DNA of 64,000 nucleotides, taken from assembly GCF_013409785.1 (NCBI RefSeq), contig NZ_JACCBV010000001.1, positions 1,426,001 through 1,490,000 of the forward strand, given 5' to 3'. The DNA is from Microbacterium immunditiarum. GTDB taxonomy: Bacteria > Actinomycetota > Actinomycetes > Actinomycetales > Microbacteriaceae. Position 1 is the first letter of the stretch, and each line of letters begins with the position of its first letter. Position numbers and translations under genes: made by a program. Of the stretch, positions 43,315-50,938 are shown in pieces. The notes under the pieces were generated by a model. It made no database searches and was not told where the DNA came from. It saw nothing but the letters and a program-made list of their open reading frames with translations.

Positions 43315-45026
43315 CGCGATTCGTCCTCGCGCTTCGCGGAACGGGTGGCGGATGCCGCGGCATCCGTCTTCACCGTCTCGGCCGTCGCCGTGATCGCGTC
43401 CATGCCCTCGCTCACCGACACCGTCGCGAGGTCGGCCTCGCTCGCGCGCAGGCGCTCGGTCGTCGTCATGCGGGTGAGCGGCTTGTTCGGGAGGAACACG
43501 ATCGCCAGGAGCGAGACGACCGCGAACGGCACGGCGATGAGGAACGAGTGCGAGATCCCCTGCGCGTAGATGTCCTCGAAGAGGGTCCGCAGCGGCTCGG
43601 GCATCGCCGAGACCTTGGGCAGCGCCCCGGACTGCAGCTGCTCGCTCCAGTACTGCGCCTTGTCGCCGAGGGCCATGATCGCCGCCGCGATGTCGTCCTT
43701 CGCACCCGCCACGAGGTTGGTCACGGTCGCGGCGAGCGCGGCGCCCATGATCGAGACGCCGATCGTGCCGCCGAGGCTCCGGAAGAACGTGACGCCCGAG
43801 CTCGCGACGCCGATCTCGGTCGGCTTCGCCGTGTTCTGCACGACGAGCACGAGGTTCTGCATCGTCATGCCGACACCGGCGCCGAGCAGGAACATGTACA
43901 GCGAGACGAGGGCGAAGTTCGTGTCGTACTCGATCGTCGACAGCAGGTACGAGCCGGCGGTGAGGGAGATCGCGCCCACGATGAGGTACGGCTTCCAGCG
44001 GCCGAACTTCGTGACGAGCGCTCCGACGCCGACCGACGCGAGCAGCAGGCCGGCGATCATCGGGATCGTCATGACGCCGGCCTCGGTGGGCGTCGCACCG
44101 CGCGCGAGCTGCATGTACTGGCTGAGGAAGACCGACGCGCCGAACATCGCGATGCCCGTGGCGATCGATGCGACCACCGAGAGCGTGAAGGTCGCATCGC
44201 GGAACAGCGACAGCGGCACGAGCGGCTCCTTCGAGCGAAGCTCGACGATCACGAACAGCACGGCCGCGACGATGGCGCCGCCCACCATGAGGAGGGTCGT
44301 CGCGCTCCACCAGTCGTAGTCGGTGCCTGCCCCCGTCACCCAGATGAGCAGCAGCGACGTCGCGACCGACAGCAGCACGATGCCGAAGTAATCGATCGAG
44401 ACCTTGCGCTTGGGCCGCGGGGAGATGTGCAGGGTCTTCTGCAGGATGATGAGCGCGGCGACGGCGAAGGGGATCGCGACGAAGAAGTTCCAGCGCCAGC
44501 CCCACGCGTCGGTGATGAGGCCGCCCACCAGCGGTCCGCCGACCGTCGCGACGGCCATGACCGCGCCGAACAGGCCCATGTACCGGCCGCGCTCGCGCGG
44601 GCTGATGATGTCGGCCATGATCACCTGGCTGAGCGCCGCGAGACCGCCCGCGCCGAGGCCCTGCGCCGCGCGGAACGCGATGAGCATGCCGGGATCCTGC
44701 GAGAAGCCCGCCGCCGCGGTCGCCACCACGAACAGCGTCAGCGCGATCTGGATGAGCAGCTTGCGGTTGAACAGGTCGGCGAGCTTGCCCCAGATGGGGG
44801 TCGAGATCGCCGTCGTGAGCAGCGTCGCAGTGATGACCCACGTGAAGGCGGCCTGGTCGCCGGAGAGGTCGTGGACGATGACCGGCAGCGACGTCGAGAC
44901 GACGGTCGACGCGAGCATCGAGACGAACATGCCCAGCAGCAGGCCGGACAGCGCCTCGAGCACCTGGCGGTGCGACATCGAGGGCTTGGCGCCGGCCGTG
45001 ACCTGGTCGGGGGAGGTCTGTGACAT
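43311..45026 (-). CDS. DHA2-family MFS drug exporter (EmrB/QacA-like, 14 TM)
   Basis: A 571-residue drug:H+ antiporter with fourteen hydrophobic segments. Motif A is GKLADLFNRKLLI, and motif C-like GLFGAVMAVATVGGPLVGGLI follows; the N-terminal VVSTSLPVIVHDL is typical of DHA2. A ~100-residue soluble loop lies after TM13 and a charged tail follows TM14. It is cotranscribed with the MarR gene behind a repressed promoter. Substrates are usually lipophilic cations or antibiotics. Confidence 0.93.
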   Translation of the reverse strand: MSQTSPDQVTAGAKPSMSHRQVLEALSGLLLGMFVSMLASTVVSTSLPVIVHDLSGDQAAFTWVITATLLTTAISTPIWGKLADLFNRKLLIQIALTLFVVATAAAGFSQDPGMLIAFRAAQGLGAGGLAALSQVIMADIISPRERGRYMGLFGAVMAVATVGGPLVGGLITDAWGWRWNFFVAIPFAVAALIILQKTLHISPRPKRKVSIDYFGIVLLSVATSLLLIWVTGAGTDYDWWSATTLLMVGGAIVAAVLFVIVELRSKEPLVPLSLFRDATFTLSVVASIATGIAMFGASVFLSQYMQLARGATPTEAGVMTIPMIAGLLLASVGVGALVTKFGRWKPYLIVGAISLTAGSYLLSTIEYDTNFALVSLYMFLLGAGVGMTMQNLVLVVQNTAKPTEIGVASSGVTFFRSLGGTIGVSIMGAALAATVTNLVAGAKDDIAAAIMALGDKAQYWSEQLQSGALPKVSAMPEPLRTLFEDIYAQGISHSFLIAVPFAVVSLLAIVFLPNKPLTRMTTTERLRASEADLATVSVSEGMDAITATAETVKTDAAASATRSAKREDESR

Positions 45027-45082
45027 GAAGCTCTTTCGAGAGAGGGGAGAGACGGATGCCGCGACGGCGACGGCTGCGGGAG

Positions 45083-45133
45083 ATCGTTGACGAAAGTCAA
45101 CGATAGAGGAAATCGTTGATCTGCGTCAACTAT
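45083..45133 (-). promoter_or_regulatory. Exporter-operon promoter with two MarR palindromes
   Basis: Minus-strand promoter: TTGACG (45129-45124), 18-bp spacer, TATCGT (45105-45100). Operator A has arms ATCGTTGAC (45083-45091) and GTCAACGAT (45096-45104) with spacer GAAA; operator B has ATCGTTGA (45112-45119) and TCAACTAT (45126-45133). The operators start 29 bp apart. A covers the -10 box and B the -35 box, so binding would block polymerase entirely. Confidence 0.75.
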
Positions 45134-45198
45134 TCCCGTCGGCGCGCGCGCACGTCCCCGGCGGCGCCGGGATGGCCGCCGCATCCGTCTCCGCCGCT

Positions 45199-45603
45199 CT
45201 AGAGAGCTGCCGCGCCCGCCTCCGCGACCGTCTGGTCCTGCTCGCCCGAGCCGCCGCTCACGCCGACAGCGCCGACCACCTTGCCGTCACGCGTGAGGGG
45301 CACGCCGCCCGCGAAGATCGCGACGCCGCGGCCGTGCGCGTTGGTCGTGTGGATGCCGAAGAACTGCTGCGTCGGCTGCGAGTTGTCGCCGAGGTCCTTC
45401 GTCGAGATGTCGAACGCGCGCGAGGTCCACGCCTTGCTGATCGAGATCTCGATGCTGCCGATCCACGCGCCGTCCTGCCTCACGTGCGAGACGAGGTTTC
45501 CGCCGGCGTCGACGACGGCGATGTTCATGGGCTGGCCGATCTCGTCGGCCCGCTTCTCGGCTGCGGCGATCACACGCCGGGCGTCTTCGAGGGTGATGGA
45601 CAT
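45199..45603 (-). CDS. GlcG/HbpS-family protein
   Basis: A 134-residue protein of the GlcG/HbpS (heme-binding, DUF336) family: TLEDARRVIAAAEKRADEIGQPMNIAVVDAGGNLVSHVR at the start and GGVPLTRDGKVVGAVGVSGGSGEQD at the end are the two signature regions (cited as locations). It has no signal peptide. It sits 43 nt downstream of the formaldehyde dehydrogenase, likely the second gene of the operon; its role there is not known. Confidence 0.88.
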   Translation of the reverse strand: MSITLEDARRVIAAAEKRADEIGQPMNIAVVDAGGNLVSHVRQDGAWIGSIEISISKAWTSRAFDISTKDLGDNSQPTQQFFGIHTTNAHGRGVAIFAGGVPLTRDGKVVGAVGVSGGSGEQDQTVAEAGAAAL

Positions 45604-45646
45604 GGGGTGTTCCTTTCGTGGTGTCGGGGTGGGTGTTCGCGTCGCG

Positions 45647-46864
45647 TCAGGAGGTGATGTACCCGTTCGGGTTCAGCACGTACTTGCGTGCCGCTCCCTT
45701 GTCGAAGTCGGCGTAGCCCTGCGGCGCGTCATCGAGGGGGATGGGCGTCGCGTTGACCGCCTTCGCGATCTGCACGCGGTCGTGCAGGATCGCCATCATG
45801 AGCTGACGGTTGTAGCGCATGACCGGGCACTGGCCGGTGGTGAACGACAGCGACTTCGCCCAGCCGAGTCCGAGGCGCAACGACAGCGAGCCGACCTTCG
45901 CCGCCTCGTCGACGCCGCCCGGGTCGCCGGTCACGTAGAGCCCCGGGATGCCGAGCGCGCCGCCTGCCGCGGTCAGGTCCATGAGGGAGTTGAGGACGGT
46001 CGCGGGAGCCTCGTGGCTCGCGTCGGACCCGTGGCCGCGGGCCTCGAACCCGACGGCGTCGACCGCGCAGTCCACCTCGGGCACGCCGAGGATCTGCTCG
46101 ATCTGGTCCTTCGGGTCGCCCTTGGACACGTCGGCCGTCTCGGCGCCGAAGGATCGCGCCTGCGCGAGGCGCTCGGGGTTGAGGTCGCCCACGATGACGA
46201 CGGCCGCGCCGAGCAGCTGCGCGCCGGCGGCGGCGGCGAGTCCGACCGGCCCCGCGCCCGCGATGTACACGGTCGAGCCGGGCCTGACCCCCGCCGTGTA
46301 CGCGCCGTAGAAGCCCGTCGGGAAGATGTCGGACAGCATCGCCAGATCGAGGATCTTCTCGAGCGCCTGGTCGCGGTCGGGGAACTTCAACAGGTTCCAG
46401 TCGGCATAGGGCACGAGCACGTACTCGGCCTGTCCGCCCACCCAGCCGCCCATGTCGACGTACCCGTACGCACTGCCGGGGCGGTCGGGGTTCACGTTGA
46501 GGCAGATGCCCGTCTTGCCCTCCTTGCAGTTGCGACAGCGCCCGCACGCGATGTTGAAGGGCACCGACACGATGTCGCCGACTTCGATGAACTCCACGTC
46601 GGGGCCCGTCTCGACGACCTCGCCGGTGATCTCGTGGCCCAGCACGAGTCCGACGGGTGCCGTCGTGCGGCCGCGCACCATGTGCTGGTCGGAACCGCAG
46701 ATGTTCGTCGCGACCGTCCGCAGGATCGCGCCGTGGGGCACCTTCCGGCCGACGTTCGCGGGGTTGACCCCGGGACCGTCCTTGAGCTCGAACTCGGGGT
46801 AGTCCGTGTCGATGACTTCGACGACCCCGGGGCCCTTGTAGGCCACAGCTCTGTTCGCAGACAT
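45647..46864 (-). CDS. fdhA: Glutathione-independent formaldehyde dehydrogenase
   Basis: A 405-residue zinc-containing medium-chain dehydrogenase, close in length and motifs to Pseudomonas putida formaldehyde dehydrogenase. It has NICGSDQHMVRGRT with the catalytic Cys, GHEITGEVVETG, four structural-zinc cysteines in ACGRCRNCKEGKTGIC, SDIFPTGFYGA, and AGAGPVGLAAAAGAQLLG for NAD. ATG at 46864 is preceded by GGAAGGAC. It probably oxidises formaldehyde using tightly bound NAD; glutathione is not needed, which suits actinobacteria that lack it. Confidence 0.92.
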   Translation of the reverse strand: MSANRAVAYKGPGVVEVIDTDYPEFELKDGPGVNPANVGRKVPHGAILRTVATNICGSDQHMVRGRTTAPVGLVLGHEITGEVVETGPDVEFIEVGDIVSVPFNIACGRCRNCKEGKTGICLNVNPDRPGSAYGYVDMGGWVGGQAEYVLVPYADWNLLKFPDRDQALEKILDLAMLSDIFPTGFYGAYTAGVRPGSTVYIAGAGPVGLAAAAGAQLLGAAVVIVGDLNPERLAQARSFGAETADVSKGDPKDQIEQILGVPEVDCAVDAVGFEARGHGSDASHEAPATVLNSLMDLTAAGGALGIPGLYVTGDPGGVDEAAKVGSLSLRLGLGWAKSLSFTTGQCPVMRYNRQLMMAILHDRVQIAKAVNATPIPLDDAPQGYADFDKGAARKYVLNPNGYITS

Positions 46865-47031
46865 CCTCGTCCTTCCTCGCGGCCGAGGTCTTCCGGGAGT
46901 CGGCCGCATCGCCGATTCGGGGCGCCGACGCGCCTCGGCATCAGCATTTCCCTTCGCGTGGGGTGCCGCAATAGGGGTCGTCCTCGCGATGTGCGGATGC
47001 GCGGCCGCGACGACGGCGAGAGGATGGGTGC

Positions 47032-47535
47032 GTGTTCAGCGTGGAGCTCGTGCTCGATGCCGAGGCCGAGCGCGCCGTGCGCGAGGACTGGGATCGGCTC
47101 CTCGCCGCCGACCTGCCGAGCGCCGGCCGCAATCCGGCGCCGAGCAACCGGCCTCACGTGACGCTCGCCGTGCGGGGCTCCCTGGATCCGGCGATGTTCG
47201 CCGACGTCACCGAGCTGCTCCCTGTCCCGATCGAGCTCGGCGGCGTGCTGCTGCTCGGCCACCGGGACCGGTTCATCCTCACGCGCCACATCGTCCTGAA
47301 CCGGCCGCTCCTCGAGGTGCACCGCGCCGTCGCCGAGCTCGCCGGTCCGCCCGAGCCGCGCTACTCGAACACGGCTCCGGATCGGTGGACGCCGCACGTG
47401 ACTCTGGCGCGCGGGCTCACCGCGACGCGCCTCGCGACCGCGCTGCGCGTCATCTCGCACCGGCACGTCATGGGCGAGGCGACCGGCTTGCGCGTGTGGA
47501 ACGCGCAGGAGCGCGTCGTCACGACGCTGAGGTGA
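47032..47535 (+). CDS. 2'-5' RNA ligase / cyclic phosphodiesterase family protein
   Basis: A 167-residue 2H phosphoesterase. The two HxTxx motifs are visible: RPHVTLAVRG (~residue 42) and TPHVTLARGL (~residue 121), at the right spacing. Family members hydrolyse cyclic 2',3'-phosphates or ligate tRNA halves in vitro. GTG start, with no strong ribosome site. It is divergent from the formaldehyde dehydrogenase and convergent with the YqaJ gene. Confidence 0.88.
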   Translation: MFSVELVLDAEAERAVREDWDRLLAADLPSAGRNPAPSNRPHVTLAVRGSLDPAMFADVTELLPVPIELGGVLLLGHRDRFILTRHIVLNRPLLEVHRAVAELAGPPEPRYSNTAPDRWTPHVTLARGLTATRLATALRVISHRHVMGEATGLRVWNAQERVVTTLR

Positions 47536-47559
47536 GGCCGGGGTCTGTCGACTGCCCGG

Positions 47560-48228
47560 TCAGTCGGCGAGCGCGAGAGCGCGGAACGGCTCGCGCGGGG
47601 CGACGGGCTGCGGCATCCGCTCTTCCCTCCGCGCCGACCCCGCCACGTGACGGCGGTGCAGCTCGTCGATGAGCGCCGTCGCCAGGCGCACGAGCTTCGC
47701 GATCTCGCCGTCGTCGCGATAGACCCACTGGCACCGCGGCTCGTCGTCGATGGGCACGAAGCCGTCGTGCTGCTCCCAGGCGACGAGCGTGCGCTCGGCG
47801 CCGAGCACGTGCTGCTGCCACCACACCTGGCGAAGGTACGACCGGGGGATGCTGCGCCACGGCTTGTTGGTCGTCTTGATCTCGGCGAGCGTGATGCGCC
47901 CGGCCGAGTCGACCGCGAGTCCGTCGGGCGTCGCGAGGTGCCGCTTCTCGACGACTGCGTGGAAGAGGGCCGTCGAGGGGAGGATGCCGTGCGTCGCGGC
48001 GAGCCACCGCGCGATCTCCGGCTCGCGCTGCCGCCCGTGAGCGGTGTACGCGTTGCCCGAGAATCCGGTGCCCGATAGGCCCAGCTTGGCGTCGGCGGAG
48101 CGGGCGATCGCACGCTCGGACGTGAGCGCCGCGACATCCGTCGCCGTGATCCCGCGCGATCGCGCGCGCACCCACGCCACCCGATCGCGGGAGTCCGCGA
48201 CGATGCGGGCGGCGAGTTCGGGGGTCAC
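47560..48228 (-). CDS. YqaJ-type nuclease (phage-recombinase-like exonuclease)
   Basis: A 222-residue PD-(D/E)xK nuclease. Key residues: Glu in GRQREPEIARW, Asp-Gly-Leu in LATPDGLAVD, and EIKTTNK giving the E-x-K of the active site; YLRQVWWQQHVLG is the Gln-rich motif of YqaJ/lambda-exonuclease-like proteins. The GTG at 48228 is 7 nt after TACCCT, so it is probably leaderless; the frame remains open upstream without a better start. Chromosomal, isolated copies like this are common; no phage genes are near. Confidence 0.83.
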   Translation of the reverse strand: MTPELAARIVADSRDRVAWVRARSRGITATDVAALTSERAIARSADAKLGLSGTGFSGNAYTAHGRQREPEIARWLAATHGILPSTALFHAVVEKRHLATPDGLAVDSAGRITLAEIKTTNKPWRSIPRSYLRQVWWQQHVLGAERTLVAWEQHDGFVPIDDEPRCQWVYRDDGEIAKLVRLATALIDELHRRHVAGSARREERMPQPVAPREPFRALALAD

Positions 48229-48291
48229 GCGTTCGAGGGTAGCCCGGGTGACGGACGTCCGCGGGGTGCGACCCGCGGGCGGTTCCCTTCG

Positions 48292-48406
48292 TCTCCTCCC
48301 TCTCCTCCCTCTCCTCCTCTTCCTCGCGAGTGCACGACTTCTCGTCGAGCGCACGACATGCCGACGCGAGGTTCCCGTGCGGTCGACGAGAAGCCGTGCA
48401 CTCGCG
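48292..48406. repeat. Composite repeat, left copy (pyrimidine tract + inverted repeat)
   Basis: A nearly pure pyrimidine run (48292-48325, built of CTCCCTCTCCT-like units) is followed by a long inverted repeat. Its 24-nt arms (48325-48348 and 48383-48406) match except for one base and start CGCGAGTGCACG; a 34-nt spacer separates them. A related element lies in the opposite orientation at 49536-49650, so the two flank the gene at 48526. The remaining 48240-48291 and 48407-48525 show nothing else. Confidence 0.7.
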
Positions 48407-48525
48407 GAGGACGGGGATGGCAGGAGGGACGGAACCGGTCCTGAACAGGCCCGAGCGAACGCCGATTCTCCACAATGCGCGCGGGCGAAGCCGATGACGC
48501 GGGTGCGGATGCCGGACGGTGAAGA

Positions 48526-49509
48526 GTGCCTCGAATCGTCACCGTTGCAGACCTCGATCCGCTCGTCCTCTCGCGCGAGGACCTGCTCGTGCTCGGCTCG
48601 ACCGAGCGAAGCATCGCCGCGGCGGTGGCGACGGGAAGGCACCGTCAGATCCGGCGCGGCTGGTACATCGGCGCGGACGAGTGGGACGAGCTCTGGCCGG
48701 AGGGTCGCCACCTCGCTCACGTCATCGCGGTGGCGCGCGATGCGCGCGGATCAGCGGTGATGTCGCATGAGTCGGCGGCCGTGCTGTGGGGGCTGCCGCT
48801 GTATCGCCATCGCCCATTGCGGGTGCACATGACGACGTCGTCGCCGCAGCGAATCTCGAGCGCCCCCGATGTCATGCGCCATGTCGCCCCTCTGCGGCCG
48901 ACCGATGTCGCGGTATGCGACGGTATTCGCACGACCTCGCTGGAGAGGACTGTCTTCGATCTGCTTCGCACGCTCCGCCCCGAGCCCGCGCTCGCCGCGG
49001 CCGACGCGGCCGAGCGGAAACGAGCCGCGCGCGAGCGCGAGTGGGACCTCGACAGCCTTGCGTCGTGGCGCCGTGAGCTGCAGCAGATGATCGACCTCGC
49101 GTCTGGAGCACGCGGCATCCGTCAAGCCCGCCGCCTGGCGCCGGTGAGCGACGGCCGTGCCGAGTCGCCGGGCGAATCCGTGAGCCGTCTTCACCTTCTG
49201 CGTCTGGGGTTCGAGACGCCGTCGCTTCAAGCGGCCGTGCCCGCTCCTCACGGCGGCTCCTTCTATGTGGACTTCGGTCTCGATGACGTCGATGCCTTCG
49301 GCGAGGTCGACGGCAGGAGCAAGTATCTTGACGAGTCGCTGCGGCGCGGCGTTCCCCTCGAGCAGGTGCTTCTCGCGGAGAAGCAGCGCGAGGACTGGAT
49401 CCGGGGAACCACCGGGCGCCACCTCGTGCGGTGGGAGGACGAGCACATCCGAACGCCGTGGCACCTGGCCGAACGCCTCGCGGCTTTCGGCATTCGTCCA
49501 CCCCGCTGA
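48526..49509 (+). CDS. AbiEi-like antitoxin-domain / endonuclease-like protein (orphan)
   Basis: A 327-residue protein. The N-terminus (VLSREDLLVLGSTERSIAAAVATGRHRQIRRGWY; location) is a winged-helix AbiEi_4-like domain that reads promoter DNA in type IV toxin-antitoxin systems; SHESAAVLWGLPLY and TSLERTVFDLLRT follow. The C-terminus (~230-320) resembles a DUF559/Vsr-type endonuclease fold with VDFGLDDVDAFGEVDGRSKY, a D...E-x-D pattern. This two-part protein is frequent in Microbacteriaceae. No AbiEii toxin partner is adjacent. GTG start; flanked by inverted repeat elements. Confidence 0.75.
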   Translation: MPRIVTVADLDPLVLSREDLLVLGSTERSIAAAVATGRHRQIRRGWYIGADEWDELWPEGRHLAHVIAVARDARGSAVMSHESAAVLWGLPLYRHRPLRVHMTTSSPQRISSAPDVMRHVAPLRPTDVAVCDGIRTTSLERTVFDLLRTLRPEPALAAADAAERKRAAREREWDLDSLASWRRELQQMIDLASGARGIRQARRLAPVSDGRAESPGESVSRLHLLRLGFETPSLQAAVPAPHGGSFYVDFGLDDVDAFGEVDGRSKYLDESLRRGVPLEQVLLAEKQREDWIRGTTGRHLVRWEDEHIRTPWHLAERLAAFGIRPPR

Positions 49510-49535
49510 CCGCCGGGTGGCGCGCTCGGGCGCGG

Positions 49536-49650
49536 CGACTGCACGACTTCGCGCCGAGTGCACGGCTTACCCACGCCGGCAGGCCGTGCACTCGAAGGGA
49601 AGTCGTGCACTCGACGAAGAGGGCGAGGGGGAGTGGGGAGGGAGCGCGCC
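49536..49650. repeat. Composite repeat, right copy (inverted repeat + purine tract)
   Basis: Imperfect inverted repeat with 33-nt arms (49536-49568 and 49581-49613), 12-nt spacer, followed by a purine-rich tract (49614-49650). Reverse-complemented, it reads pyrimidine tract, then GAGTGCACGACTTC, as in the left copy at 48292-48406. It is therefore the same kind of element in opposite orientation on the other side of the AbiEi-like gene. Confidence 0.7.
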
Positions 49651-49653
49651 GAT

Positions 49654-49912
49654 TTGGGGGAAGCCGCGGGCTCCCGTAGACTGGTGTGCGCCGAAGACCG
49701 CCGGTCATCGATGTGCGCGCAAGCGCATGACGATCGAAGCTCTGCGATGCAGGGGCCTGCGCAGGTGACACGAACGAACTCCTGGGATTCCAGGCCGAAG
49801 CTCCGTGCGCTTGCGCCGGAGCTTTTTCCATTGTGGGCGAGATCAGATGAGCGGATGCCTCGGGCACGGCGCCCCGCCACCGCGGAGCGTCTCGTAAACA
49901 CAAGGAGTGGCC
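49654..49912 (+). promoter_or_regulatory. rplJ promoter and L10-leader with attenuator hairpin
   Basis: Promoter TTGGGG (49654-49659), 17-bp spacer, TAGACT (49677-49682). The ~225-nt leader ends 86 nt after an intrinsic terminator: arms AAGCTCCG / CGGAGCTT with GCGC pairing inside (49798-49823) and a T5 run (49823-49827). This position corresponds to the autoregulatory L10 leader known in other bacteria, where the L10-L12 complex binds upstream. Confidence 0.7.
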
Positions 49913-50428
49913 ATGGCGCAGAAGGAAGCATCGGTCGCCGAGCTCACGAAGCATTTCGAGGACTCGACCGCCGTTCTGCTGACCGAGTACCGCGGTCTGA
50001 CGGTGAAGGAGCTCAAGGAGCTCCGCAACAGCATCCGTCAGGACGCGGAGTACGCCGTGGTGAAGAACACGCTGACCAAGATCGCCGCGAACAACGCGGG
50101 GATCACGTCGCTGGACGATGACCTCAAGGGTCCGTCGGCCATCGCGTTCGTGCACGGTGACCCGGTCTCCGTCGCGAAGGGTCTGCGCGCCTTCGCCAAG
50201 GCACACCCTCTTCTCGTGATCAAGGGCGGCTTCTTCGACGGAAACCCCCTGAGCGCGGACGAGGTCAACAAGCTCGCCGACCTCGAGAGCCGTGAAGTCC
50301 TGCTGGCGAAGCTCGCCGGCGCGATGAAGGCCTCGCTGACCAAGGCGGCATACGTCTTCAATGCGCTCCCGACGAAGGCCGTTCGCACGGTCGACGCGCT
50401 GCGCGAGAAGCAGGAGTCCGCGGCCTGA
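49913..50428 (+). CDS. rplJ: 50S ribosomal protein L10
   Basis: Base of the ribosomal stalk, 171 aa, full length. Conserved: [37 protein letters not shown] at the start and [10 protein letters not shown] (locations); C-terminal helices that bind L7/L12 follow. The ATG at 49913 has AAGGAG 5 nt upstream; a GTG at 49907 is in frame but less likely. Cotranscribed with rplL 41 nt downstream. Confidence 0.98.
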   Translation: MAQKEASVAELTKHFEDSTAVLLTEYRGLTVKELKELRNSIRQDAEYAVVKNTLTKIAANNAGITSLDDDLKGPSAIAFVHGDPVSVAKGLRAFAKAHPLLVIKGGFFDGNPLSADEVNKLADLESREVLLAKLAGAMKASLTKAAYVFNALPTKAVRTVDALREKQESAA

Positions 50429-50469
50429 CATCAGGCCCGGCGTGAATACCCCAATCAAGGAGAAACATC

Positions 50470-50859
50470 ATGGCTAAGCTCAGCACCGAGCAGCTGCTCG
50501 ACGCGTTCAAGGAGCTCACGCTCATCGAGCTGTCGGAGTTCGTCAAGGCGTTCGAGGAGACCTTCGACGTCACCGCCGCCGCGCCCGTCGCGGTCGCCGC
50601 CGCCGGCGCCCCCGCCGGTGGTGCCCCCGCCGAGGAGGCCGAGGAGAAGGACGCGTTCGACGTCATCCTCGAGGCCGCGGGCGACAAGAAGATCCAGGTC
50701 ATCAAGGTCGTCCGCGAGCTCACCTCGCTCGGCCTCGGTGAGGCGAAGGCCGTCGTCGACGGTGCTCCGAAGGCCGTGCTCGAGGGCGCGAACAAGGAGA
50801 CCGCCGACAAGGCGAAGGCCGCCCTCGAGGAGGCCGGCGCGACGGTCACCCTGAAGTAA
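50470..50859 (+). CDS. rplL: 50S ribosomal protein L7/L12
   Basis: Stalk protein of 129 aa. An N-terminal dimerisation part ([29 protein letters not shown]), an Ala/Pro hinge, and the C-terminal domain [31 protein letters not shown] (both as locations). AAGGAG precedes the ATG. It is the last gene of the operon, followed by a very stable terminator. Confidence 0.98.
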   Translation: MAKLSTEQLLDAFKELTLIELSEFVKAFEETFDVTAAAPVAVAAAGAPAGGAPAEEAEEKDAFDVILEAAGDKKIQVIKVVRELTSLGLGEAKAVVDGAPKAVLEGANKETADKAKAALEEAGATVTLK

Positions 50860-50879
50860 TTCAGCGTTTCACGCGTCAC

Positions 50880-50909
50880 GAAGGCCCCCGGGTTCGCCCG
50901 GGGGCCTTC
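50880..50909 (+). terminator. Strong hairpin terminator after rplL
   Basis: Perfect 13-bp arms GAAGGCCCCCGGG (50880-50892) and CCCGGGGGCCTTC (50897-50909) with a TTCG tetraloop. It also lies just after the convergent LacI gene and can stop transcription from both sides. Confidence 0.88.
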
Positions 50910-50938
50910 GTCATGCCCAGGCCCGTGCGCCCGGCGTG

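Noticed and set aside
47560..48228. Prophage remnant marked by the YqaJ nuclease
   Set aside because: No integrase, capsid, terminase or lysis genes are adjacent; single chromosomal YqaJ genes occur widely in this group.
48526..49509. Complete type IV toxin-antitoxin system
   Set aside because: Only the AbiEi-like part is present; neither neighbour resembles an AbiEii nucleotidyltransferase toxin.
48292..49650. CRISPR-like array
   Set aside because: Only two elements, each an inverted repeat with a different spacer structure and in opposite orientation, separated by a gene; no cas genes.
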